From Alteromonas gracilis (lineage in GTDB: Bacteria > Pseudomonadota > Gammaproteobacteria > Enterobacterales > Alteromonadaceae), in assembly GCF_002993325.1 (NCBI RefSeq), contig NZ_PVNO01000005.1, positions 1 through 64,000 on the forward strand: a stretch of 64,000 bases of DNA. Direction: 5' to 3'. The notes beneath the pieces were generated by a model, which did no database searches, had not been told where the DNA came from, and worked only from the letters and a program-made list of their open reading frames with translations. Positions within the stretch are counted from its first letter, which is position 1, and each line of letters starts with the position of its first letter. The translations under genes were made by a program, and so were the position numbers. This document shows positions 28,006 to 37,372 of this stretch, one piece after another.

Positions 28006-30450
28006 ATGAAGGTTCAGGTATCTTTTACTACCAAAACCATCCTCATCTTGCTGGCAATGGTTTTAACCGTTGCTATCGTTATATCGGCTGTTTTGATCCA
28101 AGAATCTGACGCTCGCGTGCTACTTCAGCAGCGCGAGGGTCAAATAGCCAACCATCGTCGCGTCCAGCTTTTTGAAGACATACTTCACGGACGTATGGTC
28201 ACCCTTATCGACCTCATTAGCCGAAGAAATGATGCCTACACAACTAGCGTAGATGAACTACAACAGTCGTTAAGTAATCTTAATGAATATCTCACCTTAA
28301 CGTACCAAGTTGAGTCGCTGTTGTTATTCGACGAAAGCGGCGTGGTAGGGAGCCCTGGCCGTGCTGTTGATACTAAAATTAAAAACCTCGTAGATACCAC
28401 TCGAGCCACCTTTGAAAGTCGTTCGCTATTGACGTGTGACAATGTGTGTACTCACCACATTTCAATTCCGGTTATGGCTGATAGTGATGTTATTCCTATC
28501 GTTGTTGTATCAACATCCATGCGTGAATTACTCTATTTATTCAGCCGCGCAACGGATGTGCACAAAGTGGCCATCGTTCAAGCAAGAGAAACACAGAATA
28601 AATCGGTAGCCCTTACAATAGCTAGCCAAGTCTCCGCAGCAAACCGTCAGTATCTGCAGTCGCTTTTCAACGCTTTGCCACCGGCGTGGCGTATTGATAA
28701 TTTGGTGATAAAAGGGCTCAACACAGAGCTTGAAAATAAACAACTGCTAGTGAGTTTGTTGCCGTTTGAACATGCCACGGGCGACCGGCCTTATTTGCTG
28801 ATAGTACAAGATGTATCTGCCACCGTGCGTCAAAATGAGCAGTATCAATATGTAGTTATTTCAAGTGCGACCGCGCTTTTCTTAGTTTTTTCATCGCTCC
28901 TTTATCTGTTCTTAAATCAATATCGCACTCGGCTTTTAGGCATAAGCGAGCGGTTACCGATGTTAGCTGAGCACAAATTTAGTGAATTTTACACCAGTGC
29001 GGCTAAGCGCAGAACGTCTCCTATTTTCAAACTGACTGATGAGCTAGATGTTGTAGAAGAGGCGGCCAACGACCTAGCCCGTCAACTCGAAAGCTTTGAC
29101 GGTCAAATGGCCATCAATACCGCGAAACTTGAAAAAATGGCTATGTTCGATGTGCTTACAGGCTTGCCTAATAGAAATATGCTGACCTTTCAAATAGAGA
29201 AGCAGCTGGCGGGTTCTATCCGAGACGAACGGTTAGTGGCACTTATGTTTATGGACTTGGATGACTTCAAAAAAGTGAATGATAGTCATGGTCATGATGT
29301 GGGCGATAAGTTATTAAAAGCTGCTGCAATGCGCATTTCTCGGCCCATTAGAGAATCTGATATCGCTTCACGATTTGGCGGCGATGAGTTCGTTATTTTG
29401 TTATCGAATATTGAAAGCAAGAAGCACATTGATAAGGTTGCGCAAAAAATTATCGACGAGTTCAAAGAGCCGATAATGGTTGATGGTGTGACGTTTTATG
29501 TCTCTATCAGCATTGGTATTGCCATAACCAGTCATGCACGAGCCACACCTGTTGAGCTCTTACGCCACGCTGATATTGCTATGTATGAAGCCAAAGCCAA
29601 AAAAGGCGCAGCGTTTAGAGTTTATGATGCCACCATGAACCTAAAAGTCATGCAAAAGGTGGAATTAGAGTCTGAGGCGAGAGAAGCACTTAGAGACAAC
29701 CAGTTCAGCCTGGCGCTTCAGCCTCAAATAGAAATGCATACAGGTAAGTTAGTAGGGTTTGAAGCGTTACTGCGTTGGTGCCATCCAACCAAGGGTCAAA
29801 TCTCACCGGCGGAGTTTATTCCGTTGCTTGAGAGTACTTCGTTTATGCTTGAATTAGATTACTGGGTTATAGCACGTTCAACCCATTTAATTCGCGAGTT
29901 TAAAAACAATGGATATGCGGATATCAAGATTGCAATTAACTTGTCAGCAGGCCAATTTCTTGATCCCACGCTGCCTGAATTTTTGCAGCAGCAGATCATC
30001 AAAAACGACATAGCGCCAAACCAAGTGTGTTTAGAGTTGACTGAAACCGTGCTCGTTTCTGACATCAAGCGTGCAACCAGCATTATGAAAACCATTCAAG
30101 ACATGGGATGTATGCTTGCCATCGATGATTTTGGCACCGGCTATTCATCGCTAAGCTATTTAAAATCGTTGCCCGCAGACTATATTAAGATCGACCGTTC
30201 ATTTGTCGCCAACATCGCCAGTAGCGCCGACGATAGGAATATAGTGCACTCCACTATATCTATGGTGCGTAACATGGGCATGCAGGTTGTTGCAGAGGGT
30301 ATAGAAACCAGTGAGCAGTATGAACTGCTGTGTCGTTTTGACTGCGATATTGGGCAAGGCTACCTCATTAGTAAGCCGGTATCAGAAACAGATATATGGA
30401 CCGTGCTGGACAGCAAAGTAGAGTACAACCTTTGGAAAGACTTCGCGTAG
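28006..30450 (+). CDS. Transmembrane GGDEF-EAL c-di-GMP enzyme
   Basis: An 814-residue inner-membrane signalling protein: TM1 (about 10-32), a periplasmic sensor domain of about 250 residues with a Cys pair (CDNVC), TM2 (about 283-303), a linker, then GGDEF (about 383-545) and EAL (about 565-810). The diguanylate cyclase motif GGDEF (458-462) and an RESD inhibitory site five residues before it are intact, and the phosphodiesterase motif EAL (586-588) with DDFGTGYSS is also intact, so both activities are possible. The frame extends 16 codons upstream, but an AAGGGA site places the start at 28006. It is the third gene after the PBP-like and porin-like genes, which suggests that periplasmic ligand state controls c-di-GMP. 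Confidence 0.92.
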   Translation: MKVQVSFTTKTILILLAMVLTVAIVISAVLIQESDARVLLQQREGQIANHRRVQLFEDILHGRMVTLIDLISRRNDAYTTSVDELQQSLSNLNEYLTLTYQVESLLLFDESGVVGSPGRAVDTKIKNLVDTTRATFESRSLLTCDNVCTHHISIPVMADSDVIPIVVVSTSMRELLYLFSRATDVHKVAIVQARETQNKSVALTIASQVSAANRQYLQSLFNALPPAWRIDNLVIKGLNTELENKQLLVSLLPFEHATGDRPYLLIVQDVSATVRQNEQYQYVVISSATALFLVFSSLLYLFLNQYRTRLLGISERLPMLAEHKFSEFYTSAAKRRTSPIFKLTDELDVVEEAANDLARQLESFDGQMAINTAKLEKMAMFDVLTGLPNRNMLTFQIEKQLAGSIRDERLVALMFMDLDDFKKVNDSHGHDVGDKLLKAAAMRISRPIRESDIASRFGGDEFVILLSNIESKKHIDKVAQKIIDEFKEPIMVDGVTFYVSISIGIAITSHARATPVELLRHADIAMYEAKAKKGAAFRVYDATMNLKVMQKVELESEAREALRDNQFSLALQPQIEMHTGKLVGFEALLRWCHPTKGQISPAEFIPLLESTSFMLELDYWVIARSTHLIREFKNNGYADIKIAINLSAGQFLDPTLPEFLQQQIIKNDIAPNQVCLELTETVLVSDIKRATSIMKTIQDMGCMLAIDDFGTGYSSLSYLKSLPADYIKIDRSFVANIASSADDRNIVHSTISMVRNMGMQVVAEGIETSEQYELLCRFDCDIGQGYLISKPVSETDIWTVLDSKVEYNLWKDFA

Positions 30451-30601
30451 CAATGCGTTAGCAGATGTCTGTACATTCAAGTGTGTTGAATAATTTACAA
30501 ACTTAGTCGAAAAACCCATTAAATACAACGCATGGGTGTATACCCTTCAACCTGCTTTCATTACACTACAGGTTTTTATATACCTACACTCGGAGAATGG
30601 C

Positions 30602-31798
30602 ATGTCTGCGGCATTTATCTCTCATTTGCAATCGCAAATTGAAGCCACGAAAGAAGATGGTTTGTACAAGAAAGAGCGTGTTATCACGTCGCAACAACAA
30701 GCGGATATCGGTGTTGCTGGTGGCGAGCACGTTATTAACTTCTGTGCAAACAATTACCTTGGTTTAGCAAACAATGAAAGCTTGATAGAAGCGGCTAAAA
30801 ACGGCCTTGATAGCCATGGATTCGGTGTAGCTTCCGTACGTTTCATTTGCGGTACTCAAGACATTCACAAAGAACTTGAAGCCTCCATTAGTGACTTCTT
30901 AGGCACTGAAGATACAATTCTTTACCCTTCGTGTTTCGACGCAAATGGCGGTTTGTTTGAAACCCTGCTTGGTCCTGAAGACGCTATTATTTCTGATGCA
31001 TTAAACCATGCCAGTATTATTGACGGCGTGCGGTTGTCTAAAGCGAAGCGTTATCGATATGCCAATAATGACATGGCGGCGCTAGAAGAACAGCTCAAGC
31101 AAGCGAATGCTGATGGCGCGCGCTTTAAGATAATTGCCACAGACGGTGTGTTCTCAATGGACGGTGTAATTGCCGACCTTGCCTCAATATGTGACCTAGC
31201 TGACAAATACGATGCCATGGTAATGGTTGATGACTGTCACGCCACAGGTTTTCTTGGTGAAAATGGTAAAGGAAGCCACGAATACTGTGGCGTAATGGGC
31301 CGTGTAGACATTATCACAGGTACTCTTGGCAAAGCGCTAGGCGGAGCGTCGGGCGGTTACACGTCGGGCAAGAAAGAAGTGGTTGAATGGTTACGCCAGC
31401 GCTCTCGTCCTTACCTTTTCTCTAACTCTGTAGCGCCACCTATCGTCTCTGCATCACTTAAAGTGTTTGAAATGATGAAAGACGGCGATGAGCTTCGCGC
31501 TAATCTATGGCGAAATGCCAACCATTTCCGTAACCGTATGGAAGAGGCGGGCTTTACGCTTGCAGGTAAAGACCACGCGATAATCCCAGTTATGCTAGGC
31601 GATGCGCGTTTAGCAAGCGAAATGGCAGACAAGCTGCTTGAAAAAGGCATTTACGTTATTGGTTTCTCATACCCAGTGGTGCCAAAGGGGCAAGCTCGAA
31701 TTCGTACCCAAATGTCAGCAGGCCACAGCTTAGAGCACGTTGATAAAGCTATTGATGCGTTTATCGAAGTTGGTCGTGAAATGGGAGTGATTTCATGA
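30602..31798 (+). CDS. kbl: 2-amino-3-ketobutyrate CoA ligase (glycine C-acetyltransferase)
   Basis: A 398-residue PLP enzyme, the E. coli Kbl length, that cleaves 2-amino-3-ketobutyrate with CoA to glycine and acetyl-CoA. Landmarks are [41 protein letters not shown] and the PLP-lysine in [14 protein letters not shown]. The open frame runs 22 codons further up, but homology and a GGAG site fix the ATG at 30602. The last 4 bp overlap tdh (ATGA), so the two steps of threonine breakdown are coupled. Confidence 0.97.
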   Translation: MSAAFISHLQSQIEATKEDGLYKKERVITSQQQADIGVAGGEHVINFCANNYLGLANNESLIEAAKNGLDSHGFGVASVRFICGTQDIHKELEASISDFLGTEDTILYPSCFDANGGLFETLLGPEDAIISDALNHASIIDGVRLSKAKRYRYANNDMAALEEQLKQANADGARFKIIATDGVFSMDGVIADLASICDLADKYDAMVMVDDCHATGFLGENGKGSHEYCGVMGRVDIITGTLGKALGGASGGYTSGKKEVVEWLRQRSRPYLFSNSVAPPIVSASLKVFEMMKDGDELRANLWRNANHFRNRMEEAGFTLAGKDHAIIPVMLGDARLASEMADKLLEKGIYVIGFSYPVVPKGQARIRTQMSAGHSLEHVDKAIDAFIEVGREMGVIS

Positions 31799-32820
31799 AG
31801 TCTCTAGTTAAAGCGAAAGCAGAAAAAGGCATTTGGCTTCAAGATACGCCAAAGCCTGAAGTTGGCCATAACGACCTGCTGATTAAAATTCGCAAAACCG
31901 CTATTTGCGGTACCGACATGCACATATACAACTGGGACGAGTGGTCGCAAAATACGATCCCAGTACCAATGGTAGTGGGTCACGAGTATGTAGGCGAAGT
32001 GGTCGGCATGGGCCAAGAAGTAAAAGGTTTCAACGTTGGCGATCGCGTATCTGGTGAAGGTCACATTACATGTGGTCACTGCCGTAACTGTCGTGCTGGG
32101 CGTGTGCATTTATGCCGTAACACTGAAGGTGTAGGCGTTAATCGTCCAGGCGCTTTTGCCGAATATTTGGTAATTCCTGCGTTCAACGCATTTAAAATAC
32201 CAGACAATATCAGTGATGATCTCGCGTCCATTTTTGACCCATTTGGAAATGCAGTCCACACGGCATTAAGCTTTGATTTAGTGGGTGAAGACGTACTTAT
32301 TACTGGTGCTGGTCCAATTGGTATCATGGCAGCGGCAGTGGCAAAGCACGTTGGCGCACGTCACGTTGTTGTCACCGATATTAATCCATACCGTCTTGAA
32401 CTTGCTAAGAAAATGGGCGCGACCCGCGCTGTTGACGTCAGCAAAGAAGATTTAAAAGATGTGATGAACGACCTGGGTATGACAGAAGGCTTTGACGTAG
32501 GCCTTGAAATGTCAGGGGTGCCTGTTGCGTTCAGAGACATGCTTAACAAAATGAACCACGGCGGCAAAATAGCGATGCTAGGTATTCCGCCACAAGACGT
32601 GGCTATTGACTGGAATCAGGTTATCTTTAAAGGCTTAGTGATAAAGGGTATCTACGGTCGAGAAATGTTTGAAACCTGGTACAAGATGGCAAGCCTGCTG
32701 CAAAGTGGTTTGGATTTATCACCCATTATCACCCATACCTTTTCTATTGATGACTTTCAGAAAGGGTTTGATACCATGGGGTCAGGACAATCAGGTAAAG
32801 TTATTCTGGACTGGCAATAA
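31795..32820 (+). CDS. tdh: L-threonine 3-dehydrogenase
   Basis: A 341-residue zinc medium-chain dehydrogenase identical in length to E. coli Tdh. It oxidises threonine to 2-amino-3-ketobutyrate using NAD+. Catalytic-zinc ligands are in [10 protein letters not shown] and GHEYVGE, the structural-zinc cysteines in [15 protein letters not shown], and the NAD loop in [15 protein letters not shown]. It forms one transcript with kbl and overlaps glpE by a single base at its stop. Confidence 0.97.
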   Translation: MKSLVKAKAEKGIWLQDTPKPEVGHNDLLIKIRKTAICGTDMHIYNWDEWSQNTIPVPMVVGHEYVGEVVGMGQEVKGFNVGDRVSGEGHITCGHCRNCRAGRVHLCRNTEGVGVNRPGAFAEYLVIPAFNAFKIPDNISDDLASIFDPFGNAVHTALSFDLVGEDVLITGAGPIGIMAAAVAKHVGARHVVVTDINPYRLELAKKMGATRAVDVSKEDLKDVMNDLGMTEGFDVGLEMSGVPVAFRDMLNKMNHGGKIAMLGIPPQDVAIDWNQVIFKGLVIKGIYGREMFETWYKMASLLQSGLDLSPIITHTFSIDDFQKGFDTMGSGQSGKVILDWQ

Positions 32821-33131
32821 TGACAACATTTACACACATTAGCGTAGACGATGTGGCAAATTTTCAAGGCGACGTCGCCATTGTGGACATACGCGATCCT
32901 CAATCATTTGCTAATGGGCATATGCCGAATGCTTCGCCGTTAAACAACGACAACTTTGCTGCGTTTATCGAGCAGACGCCTAAAGACATGCCTGTGGTGG
33001 TTGTTTGCTATCACGGCGTAAGTAGTCAACAGGCTGCGCAGGTAATAGCTCAGCAGGGCTTTGAAACCGTCTATAGTATGGATGGTGGGTTTGAAGCTTG
33101 GCGATTAGCTAACCCGGTAGAAACGGCCTAA
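32820..33131 (+). CDS. glpE: Thiosulfate sulfurtransferase GlpE (rhodanese)
   Basis: A 103-residue single-domain rhodanese. The active-site loop CYHGVSS (Cys63) matches GlpE, as do VDIRDPQSFANGHMPNA and MDGGFEAWR. It transfers sulfane sulfur from thiosulfate or persulfides to acceptors in the cytoplasm. It starts on the last base of tdh, so it is coupled to threonine catabolism genes rather than to glpD as in enterobacteria, and ends before a terminator and glpG. Confidence 0.93.
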   Translation: MTTFTHISVDDVANFQGDVAIVDIRDPQSFANGHMPNASPLNNDNFAAFIEQTPKDMPVVVVCYHGVSSQQAAQVIAQQGFETVYSMDGGFEAWRLANPVETA

Positions 33132-33138
33132 TCATTTA

Positions 33139-33169
33139 ACAAAGGTGCACAATGTGCACCTTTGTTTTA
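33139..33169 (+). terminator. Terminator after glpE
   Basis: A 12-bp stem ACAAAGGTGCAC/GTGCACCTTTGT (33139-33150, 33154-33165) with a 3-base loop and a TTTAT tail. glpG is thus likely to have partly separate expression. Confidence 0.8.
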
Positions 33170-33276
33170 TGCTTTTCACACGTAATACATTCCAGTATAA
33201 AGGTGTTATGTATTACACCTTCATTCAACGTTATATCGCGTTAATTCATTTCATGCTTCAGGGTAACAAGTAGCTT

Positions 33277-34140
33277 ATGGGCCATCCTTTAATTGCGTTT
33301 AATCAACAAAGTCCCGCGCACCTTCTGGCTAACTACCTAACCAGCCAGAGTATATCGGCAACGGTAATGCAGAGTGATAAAGAGTTTGTTGTTGTGCTTG
33401 ATGATCATGCACATGTCGATCGCGCAAAAGTTATTGCAGAAGACTTTTTGTCAAACCCAACTCATCCTAAATATCAGCAAGCAGCCTGGGACAGTGGTAA
33501 AAATGTTCAGTTAGCGCCTTCTGGTAGCGGCTTCTCAGTGAAAAACATCATTAACGATGCAATAAAAGCGCCTTTTACCTCAGTCGTGTTTCTTCTTTGT
33601 GTTGCGGTTTATACGTTGTCGTTATTAGGGCTATTTTCGCCTATTGCACAACATCTGCTCATGCAGCCATTCTCAGTCTTATCGGAAAATCATGAGTGGT
33701 GGCGACTGCTGGGACCAGCGTTTATTCACTTCTCAGCATTACACATTATATTTAACCTGCTTTGGTGGGGCATGCTAGGCGCCAAGATAGAACGTACGCT
33801 TGGGGTGAGTATGCTACTTATCGTGTTCTTAGTCTCGGCAACTATTTCAAATGCCGCTCAAGCTATCTTTAGCGACCCGGTTCAGGCTAATTTATATTTG
33901 TTTGGCGGACTTTCGGGGGTGGTTTATGCCGTAATGGGCTTCGTGTGGTGGTTGGGCTGGTTACGACCAAGCTGGGGCTTGTCGTTACCAAACTCGATAG
34001 TTGGCTTCATGCTGGTATGGTTAGTTTTAGGTTACGCTGACATTCTTTGGGTAAATATGGCAAATGCGGCACATACGGCGGGTCTTATTTCAGGCTGTTT
34101 ACTGGCAGGGGCGTTAAGCTTAGGCTCTGAAAAGCGTTAG
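33277..34140 (+). CDS. glpG: Rhomboid intramembrane serine protease GlpG
   Basis: A 287-residue rhomboid protease with a soluble N-terminal domain (about 1-90) and six membrane helices. The catalytic dyad is visible as Ser213 in GGLSGVVYA and His266 in AAHTAGLISG, and the HFSALHIIFNLLWWG helix is typical. Length matches GlpG. It cleaves substrates within the inner membrane. It follows glpE, the usual partner, after a terminator. Confidence 0.95.
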   Translation: MGHPLIAFNQQSPAHLLANYLTSQSISATVMQSDKEFVVVLDDHAHVDRAKVIAEDFLSNPTHPKYQQAAWDSGKNVQLAPSGSGFSVKNIINDAIKAPFTSVVFLLCVAVYTLSLLGLFSPIAQHLLMQPFSVLSENHEWWRLLGPAFIHFSALHIIFNLLWWGMLGAKIERTLGVSMLLIVFLVSATISNAAQAIFSDPVQANLYLFGGLSGVVYAVMGFVWWLGWLRPSWGLSLPNSIVGFMLVWLVLGYADILWVNMANAAHTAGLISGCLLAGALSLGSEKR

Positions 34141-34245
34141 CAATAGCAAACCGTTATCAGTGACGTCTATTACGAATGGGTAATTTTACAGTCAAAGGCT
34201 GAAGCAATCCTATCTATGCGGACTGGTATAAGCTTCAATAGATAC

Positions 34246-34274
34246 AAAAAAGCGAGCTCAATGAAAGCTCGCTT
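34246..34274 (-). terminator. Terminator downstream of the FliL-like gene
   Basis: Stem AAGCGAGCT/AGCTCGCTT (34250-34258, 34266-34274). On the minus strand it is followed by TTTTT (34250-34246), fitting a Rho-independent terminator for the FliL-like gene; on the plus strand the tail ATTTAT is weaker but could help end glpG. Confidence 0.7.
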
Positions 34275-34291
34275 ATTTATACACTCTTGAA

Positions 34292-34363
34292 AATAGCTCA
34301 ATAGCTCAATAGCTCAATAGCTCAATAGCTCAATAGCTCAATAGCTCAATAGCTCAATAGCTT
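34292..34363. repeat. 8-bp tandem repeat (AATAGCTC), eight perfect units plus one variant
   Basis: Eight perfect head-to-tail copies of AATAGCTC (34292-34355) are followed by a ninth copy ending in T (34356-34363), which overlaps the TAA stop codon (34362-34364) of the minus-strand FliL-like gene. Copy number could change by slippage without altering the protein, because the array is outside the coding region apart from the last two bases. There are no spacers, so it is not a CRISPR. Confidence 0.98.
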
Positions 34364-34775
34364 AACCGCCTTGATAAAGGTACTTCGTGAAGATAACGTT
34401 TTTCACCACTTCGCCACCGGTTTCTTGAAGCATGTGTTCTTGAAGAGCTTTCAGAATAGAGCGACGGATGTCTTCACGGCCGGTAAGTGATTTGACCTTT
34501 TCCGCTGGCTGTTGGCCGAATATCTCAATTGCTGTCGAACGCAGCAAAGGTAGATGGTGCTCGGCAATTTCCAATTGACTCACATCGTTGATCATCAATT
34601 CCACAGATACGCGAACGTAGCCTAGCTTTTGTGCACTGTCGCTAATGTAGTTTGTAACAATTTCTGGCTCTAAACTTAAATAGGCAAAATTGGATTTATC
34701 TTGAGCCACTGCCGCGTTACTGCAGATAACCAACAAACCAAGTGCAAAAACACGTAAAACTAACGACTTAAGCAT
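34362..34775 (-). CDS. Orphan FliL-like protein
   Basis: A 137-residue protein of the FliL family that, away from flagellar genes, is often an exported variant. It has an N-terminal hydrophobic signal or anchor segment (about 1-24, ending SNAAVAQ), then the FliL-like core LSLEPEIVTNYI, LGYVRVSVELMI and LPLLRSTAIEIFGQQ. True FliL sits in the flagellar basal body near the stator, but no flagellar genes occur here and the stretch before ubiC is a common site for this variant. Function is therefore uncertain. An 8-bp tandem array abuts its stop codon. Confidence 0.8.
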   Translation of the reverse strand: MLKSLVLRVFALGLLVICSNAAVAQDKSNFAYLSLEPEIVTNYISDSAQKLGYVRVSVELMINDVSQLEIAEHHLPLLRSTAIEIFGQQPAEKVKSLTGREDIRRSILKALQEHMLQETGGEVVKNVIFTKYLYQGG

Positions 34776-34922
34776 AGTGAAGTCCGGAACACCAAAGTTA
34801 AAAATTCTCTAGTAGTTTAGCAAAACTCAGATTAAACACACTACTGCAAAAGTTTAACCTAATGAAAATATTTGAATATGACGTGTTATCATACTAACAG
34901 ATTCATTATTCGGGTTTTTCGT

Positions 34923-35492
34923 GTGAGTTTTAATGCCACTTTTCCAGTGGGTCTGCCGGTTAATTGGCAAGCACCGTCTGACGTCACAATTCCTCATTTA
35001 CAGCTTAACAGCTGGCTATTAGACACGGGTTCACTTACCGAGCGTGTGCAATCATCAAGCGAACATTTTGCGTTAGAGCTACTAGGTCAACAAACTCAAA
35101 CCCCTCATAGTAACGAACTGTCTCTTTTGCACGTTAACGGTCAAACCAGCTATCAAGCCCGGGAAATATTGCTGTGTGGCGATCACACCCCTTGGGTATT
35201 TGCGCGCTCTATCATTCCCCAAGCATTTGTTGATAGTGAGTTATCGAACCTAGGTCAAGAGCCGTTGGGAAAGCGTCTTTTCAATGATGCGCGCTTTATC
35301 CGCTCTGCTTTTGAAGTATGTCAGGTTTCGGCTTCGCAATTTGGTATAAATAGCAATGAAACTTTGTGGGGTAGACGGTCGTTGTTTACGTTAGACAGTT
35401 ACAGCATGATAGTGGCCGAGGTTTTCCTTCCGGCTTGTCCGGCGTATCGTCAGCCCGCGGGCAGTAACATACAAAGCGAAAAACAATTATGA
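34923..35492 (+). CDS. ubiC: Chorismate pyruvate-lyase UbiC
   Basis: A chorismate lyase of about 189 residues that makes 4-hydroxybenzoate, the first committed step of ubiquinone synthesis. Landmarks are [20 protein letters not shown] (catalytic region), LGKRLF and [11 protein letters not shown]. The frame is open from a TTG at 34872 and an ATG at 34878; I place the start at the GTG 34923 ([10 protein letters not shown]) from family length, but this is a judgement. It overlaps ubiA by 4 bp (ATGA). Confidence 0.9.
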   Translation: MSFNATFPVGLPVNWQAPSDVTIPHLQLNSWLLDTGSLTERVQSSSEHFALELLGQQTQTPHSNELSLLHVNGQTSYQAREILLCGDHTPWVFARSIIPQAFVDSELSNLGQEPLGKRLFNDARFIRSAFEVCQVSASQFGINSNETLWGRRSLFTLDSYSMIVAEVFLPACPAYRQPAGSNIQSEKQL

Positions 35493-36346
35493 AACACAAT
35501 TGGAATGCGTACGCGCGACTCATGCGCTTAGATAAACCCGTAGGTATTTACTTACTGCTATGGCCAACCCTGTGGGCGCTTTTAATGGCTGCTCAGGGTT
35601 TGCCGTCGTTAGGTATAACGCTAATTTTTGTAGCTGGCGTTATCGTTATGCGTTCAGCAGGCTGCGTGATTAATGACTATGCAGACAGAAAAGTGGATGG
35701 AAGCGTAAAGCGCACGGCGCAGCGACCGTTGGCAACCGGAGAGGTCACATCTAAACAAGCGCTACAGCTATTTGGCGTGCTTATCGCCATAGCATTTGTG
35801 CTTGTGCTGTTTCTCAATTGGCAAACCATTGCGCTGTCGGTTATTGCTTTGCTCCTGGCTGCAAGCTATCCCTTCATGAAACGTTATACCCACTTACCGC
35901 AGGTGGTTTTGGGGGCCGCCTTTGGCTGGGCCATTCCTATGGCTTTTATGGCAGTGTTGGAAAGTGTACCTACCTACGCGTGGTGGTTGTTCGTTGCCAA
36001 CTTACTATGGACAGTAGCGTACGACACTATGTACGCCATGGTAGACCGCGACGACGACCTGCAAATAGGTGTTAAGTCTACCGCCATATTGTTTGGTAAA
36101 AACGACGTGCTGATAGTCATGCTGCTACAAGCCCTGGCGCTAACCATTCTATGGTTTATAGGCTGCGCTATTAATGCCACTTGGCCTTACTATATCGCCG
36201 TTCTGTTTTCGGCTTTACTATGTGTGCGTCAATATCAACTTATTAAACGCCGCCAGCGTGAAGGCTGCTTTACCGCGTTTATCGAAAACCACTATATCGG
36301 CTTAGCCGTTACCCTAGGTACAGCACTTCACTTTTATTTGGTTTAG
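35489..36346 (+). CDS. ubiA: 4-hydroxybenzoate octaprenyltransferase UbiA
   Basis: A 285-residue membrane prenyltransferase (about eight to nine helices) that attaches the polyprenyl chain to 4-hydroxybenzoate. The first Asp-rich motif [10 protein letters not shown] and the second [18 protein letters not shown], which bind Mg-diphosphate, are both intact, preceded by [17 protein letters not shown]. Typical length. It is translated with ubiC. Confidence 0.97.
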   Translation: MKHNWNAYARLMRLDKPVGIYLLLWPTLWALLMAAQGLPSLGITLIFVAGVIVMRSAGCVINDYADRKVDGSVKRTAQRPLATGEVTSKQALQLFGVLIAIAFVLVLFLNWQTIALSVIALLLAASYPFMKRYTHLPQVVLGAAFGWAIPMAFMAVLESVPTYAWWLFVANLLWTVAYDTMYAMVDRDDDLQIGVKSTAILFGKNDVLIVMLLQALALTILWFIGCAINATWPYYIAVLFSALLCVRQYQLIKRRQREGCFTAFIENHYIGLAVTLGTALHFYLV

Positions 36347-36537
36347 TAAGGTAAAACTTATCAACAACATTGGTAGCTATTTAGCGCTAGTATAATTTTT
36401 ATAAATTACAGCGCTAAAAGCCTGCTTCAACCTGTACCAAAGTCCCCTTTTTCCTAATCGATAGCCTGTTTAAAGTGTTTGCTAGCTTAAACAGGTACAC
36501 GCTTTACTACACTGAGTATTTTAAAATTTGTGCACAA

Positions 36538-36560
36538 AGTGTGATACTAAGTGTTATACT
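36538..36560 (+). promoter_or_regulatory. Direct repeats upstream of the higBA-like pair, possible operator
   Basis: Two near-identical 11-base copies, AGTGTGATACT (36538-36548) and AGTGTTATACT (36550-36560), lie one base apart, just before the toxin start. Toxin-antitoxin operons are usually autoregulated by the antitoxin at such repeats, so this is a plausible HigA operator. A matching -10/-35 pair was not firmly identified. Confidence 0.45.
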
Positions 36561-36571
36561 TTTGGTGTCGA

Positions 36572-36945
36572 ATGGAATCTATACGCATATATAAATTAAA
36601 GTGGTTTAAGAGATGGGCGAGCAAAGAAGGCTTATCAGATAGCTTGCTAAAAGTAGCGATTGCAGAGATGCAACAGGGATTAGTTGACGCAGATTTAGGT
36701 GCGAATGTTTTTAAGAAACCCGTCCTAGTGGTGGGCGAGGTAAAAGTGGAAGTTTAAGAACCCTAATAGCATTTCAAGTTGATACTAAAGCCTTTTTTAT
36801 CTACGGCTTTTCCAAAAGTACTCGTTCGAACGTTAGTGTCAAAGACATGAAGGCTTTAAAACTCTTAGCTAAAGAGCTATTTAACTATAGCGATGAGCAG
36901 CTTAAAAAAGCTATTGATTCAGGTAGTGTTGAAGAGGTGAGATAA
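36572..36945 (+). pseudogene. Frameshifted HigB-type (RelE/ParE superfamily) toxin
   Basis: The first frame reads MESIRIYKLKWFKRWASKEG, then continues through KKPVLVVGEV to an early TAA near 36756. The second frame picks up with RGKSGSLRTLIAFQ and continues through FFIYGFSKSTRSNVSVKD, LKLLAKELFNYSDEQ and ends at TAA 36943-36945, one base before higA. The two halves together match a full HigB toxin of about 124 residues. The total length is one base short of a multiple of three, consistent with a single-base deletion in the CCCGTCCTAG stretch around 36718-36728. The toxin is therefore probably inactive, although a sequencing error or programmed frameshift is possible. Confidence 0.85.
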
Positions 36946-36946
36946 C

Positions 36947-37252
36947 ATGAAAGATGGCATTTTAGATGTAGTACACCGTACGGCAAAAGATCTGAGCGAA
37001 GCTGGAATTATGGATAAGCAGACAATGTATCAATTCGATGCATTATGTTTACCTAAAGTTGAGCAATATGACGGACAGCGGATAAAAGCTATACGTGAAA
37101 GAGCCAGAGTAAGCCAAGCCGTTTTTGCTGCCTATTTAAATATTACGCCTTCGACCATAAAGCAGTGGGAGCAAGGAAGCAAAAAGCCTCGAGGCACATC
37201 TCTAAAGCTTTTAAACCTTGTTGAACAGAAAGGTTTAGAGATCTTGATGTAG
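36947..37252 (+). CDS. HigA-type antitoxin (XRE family)
   Basis: A 101-residue antitoxin with a short N-terminal toxin-binding part (about 1-40) and a C-terminal helix-turn-helix: IKAIRERARVSQAVFAAYLN, TPSTIKQWEQGSKKPRGTSL and LLNLVEQKGLEIL. This matches the NadS/HigA type paired with HigB-like toxins of the RelE superfamily. It starts 1 bp after the toxin stop, as usual, and appears intact although the toxin is frameshifted. Confidence 0.9.
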   Translation: MKDGILDVVHRTAKDLSEAGIMDKQTMYQFDALCLPKVEQYDGQRIKAIRERARVSQAVFAAYLNITPSTIKQWEQGSKKPRGTSLKLLNLVEQKGLEILM

Positions 37253-37325
37253 CCTTCCAAGGGCTTAAAAAACCTTGGAAAAAAGAGCAGTTATAGATTT
37301 AATATTTCGGTTCATATAGTTCAAC

Positions 37326-37349
37326 AAAAAAGCGCCGTAAAGGCGCTTT
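37326..37349 (-). terminator. Terminator after ubiK
   Basis: Stem AAAGCGCC/GGCGCTTT (37329-37336, 37342-37349) followed on the minus strand by a run of T (37330-37326), just beyond the ubiK stop codon. Confidence 0.8.
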
Positions 37350-37372
37350 CAGGTTTCTAGAAGTACCAATGT

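Noticed and set aside
30451-30601. Glycine riboswitch before kbl
   Set aside because: The 151-bp gap shows no glycine aptamer pattern.
34292-34363. CRISPR-like array
   Set aside because: Units are 8 bp and contiguous, with no spacers, leader or cas genes.
37254-37280. Terminator for higA
   Set aside because: The stem TTCCAAGG/CCTTGGAA is followed by A rather than T on the plus strand, so it does not fit a terminator for the plus-strand gene.
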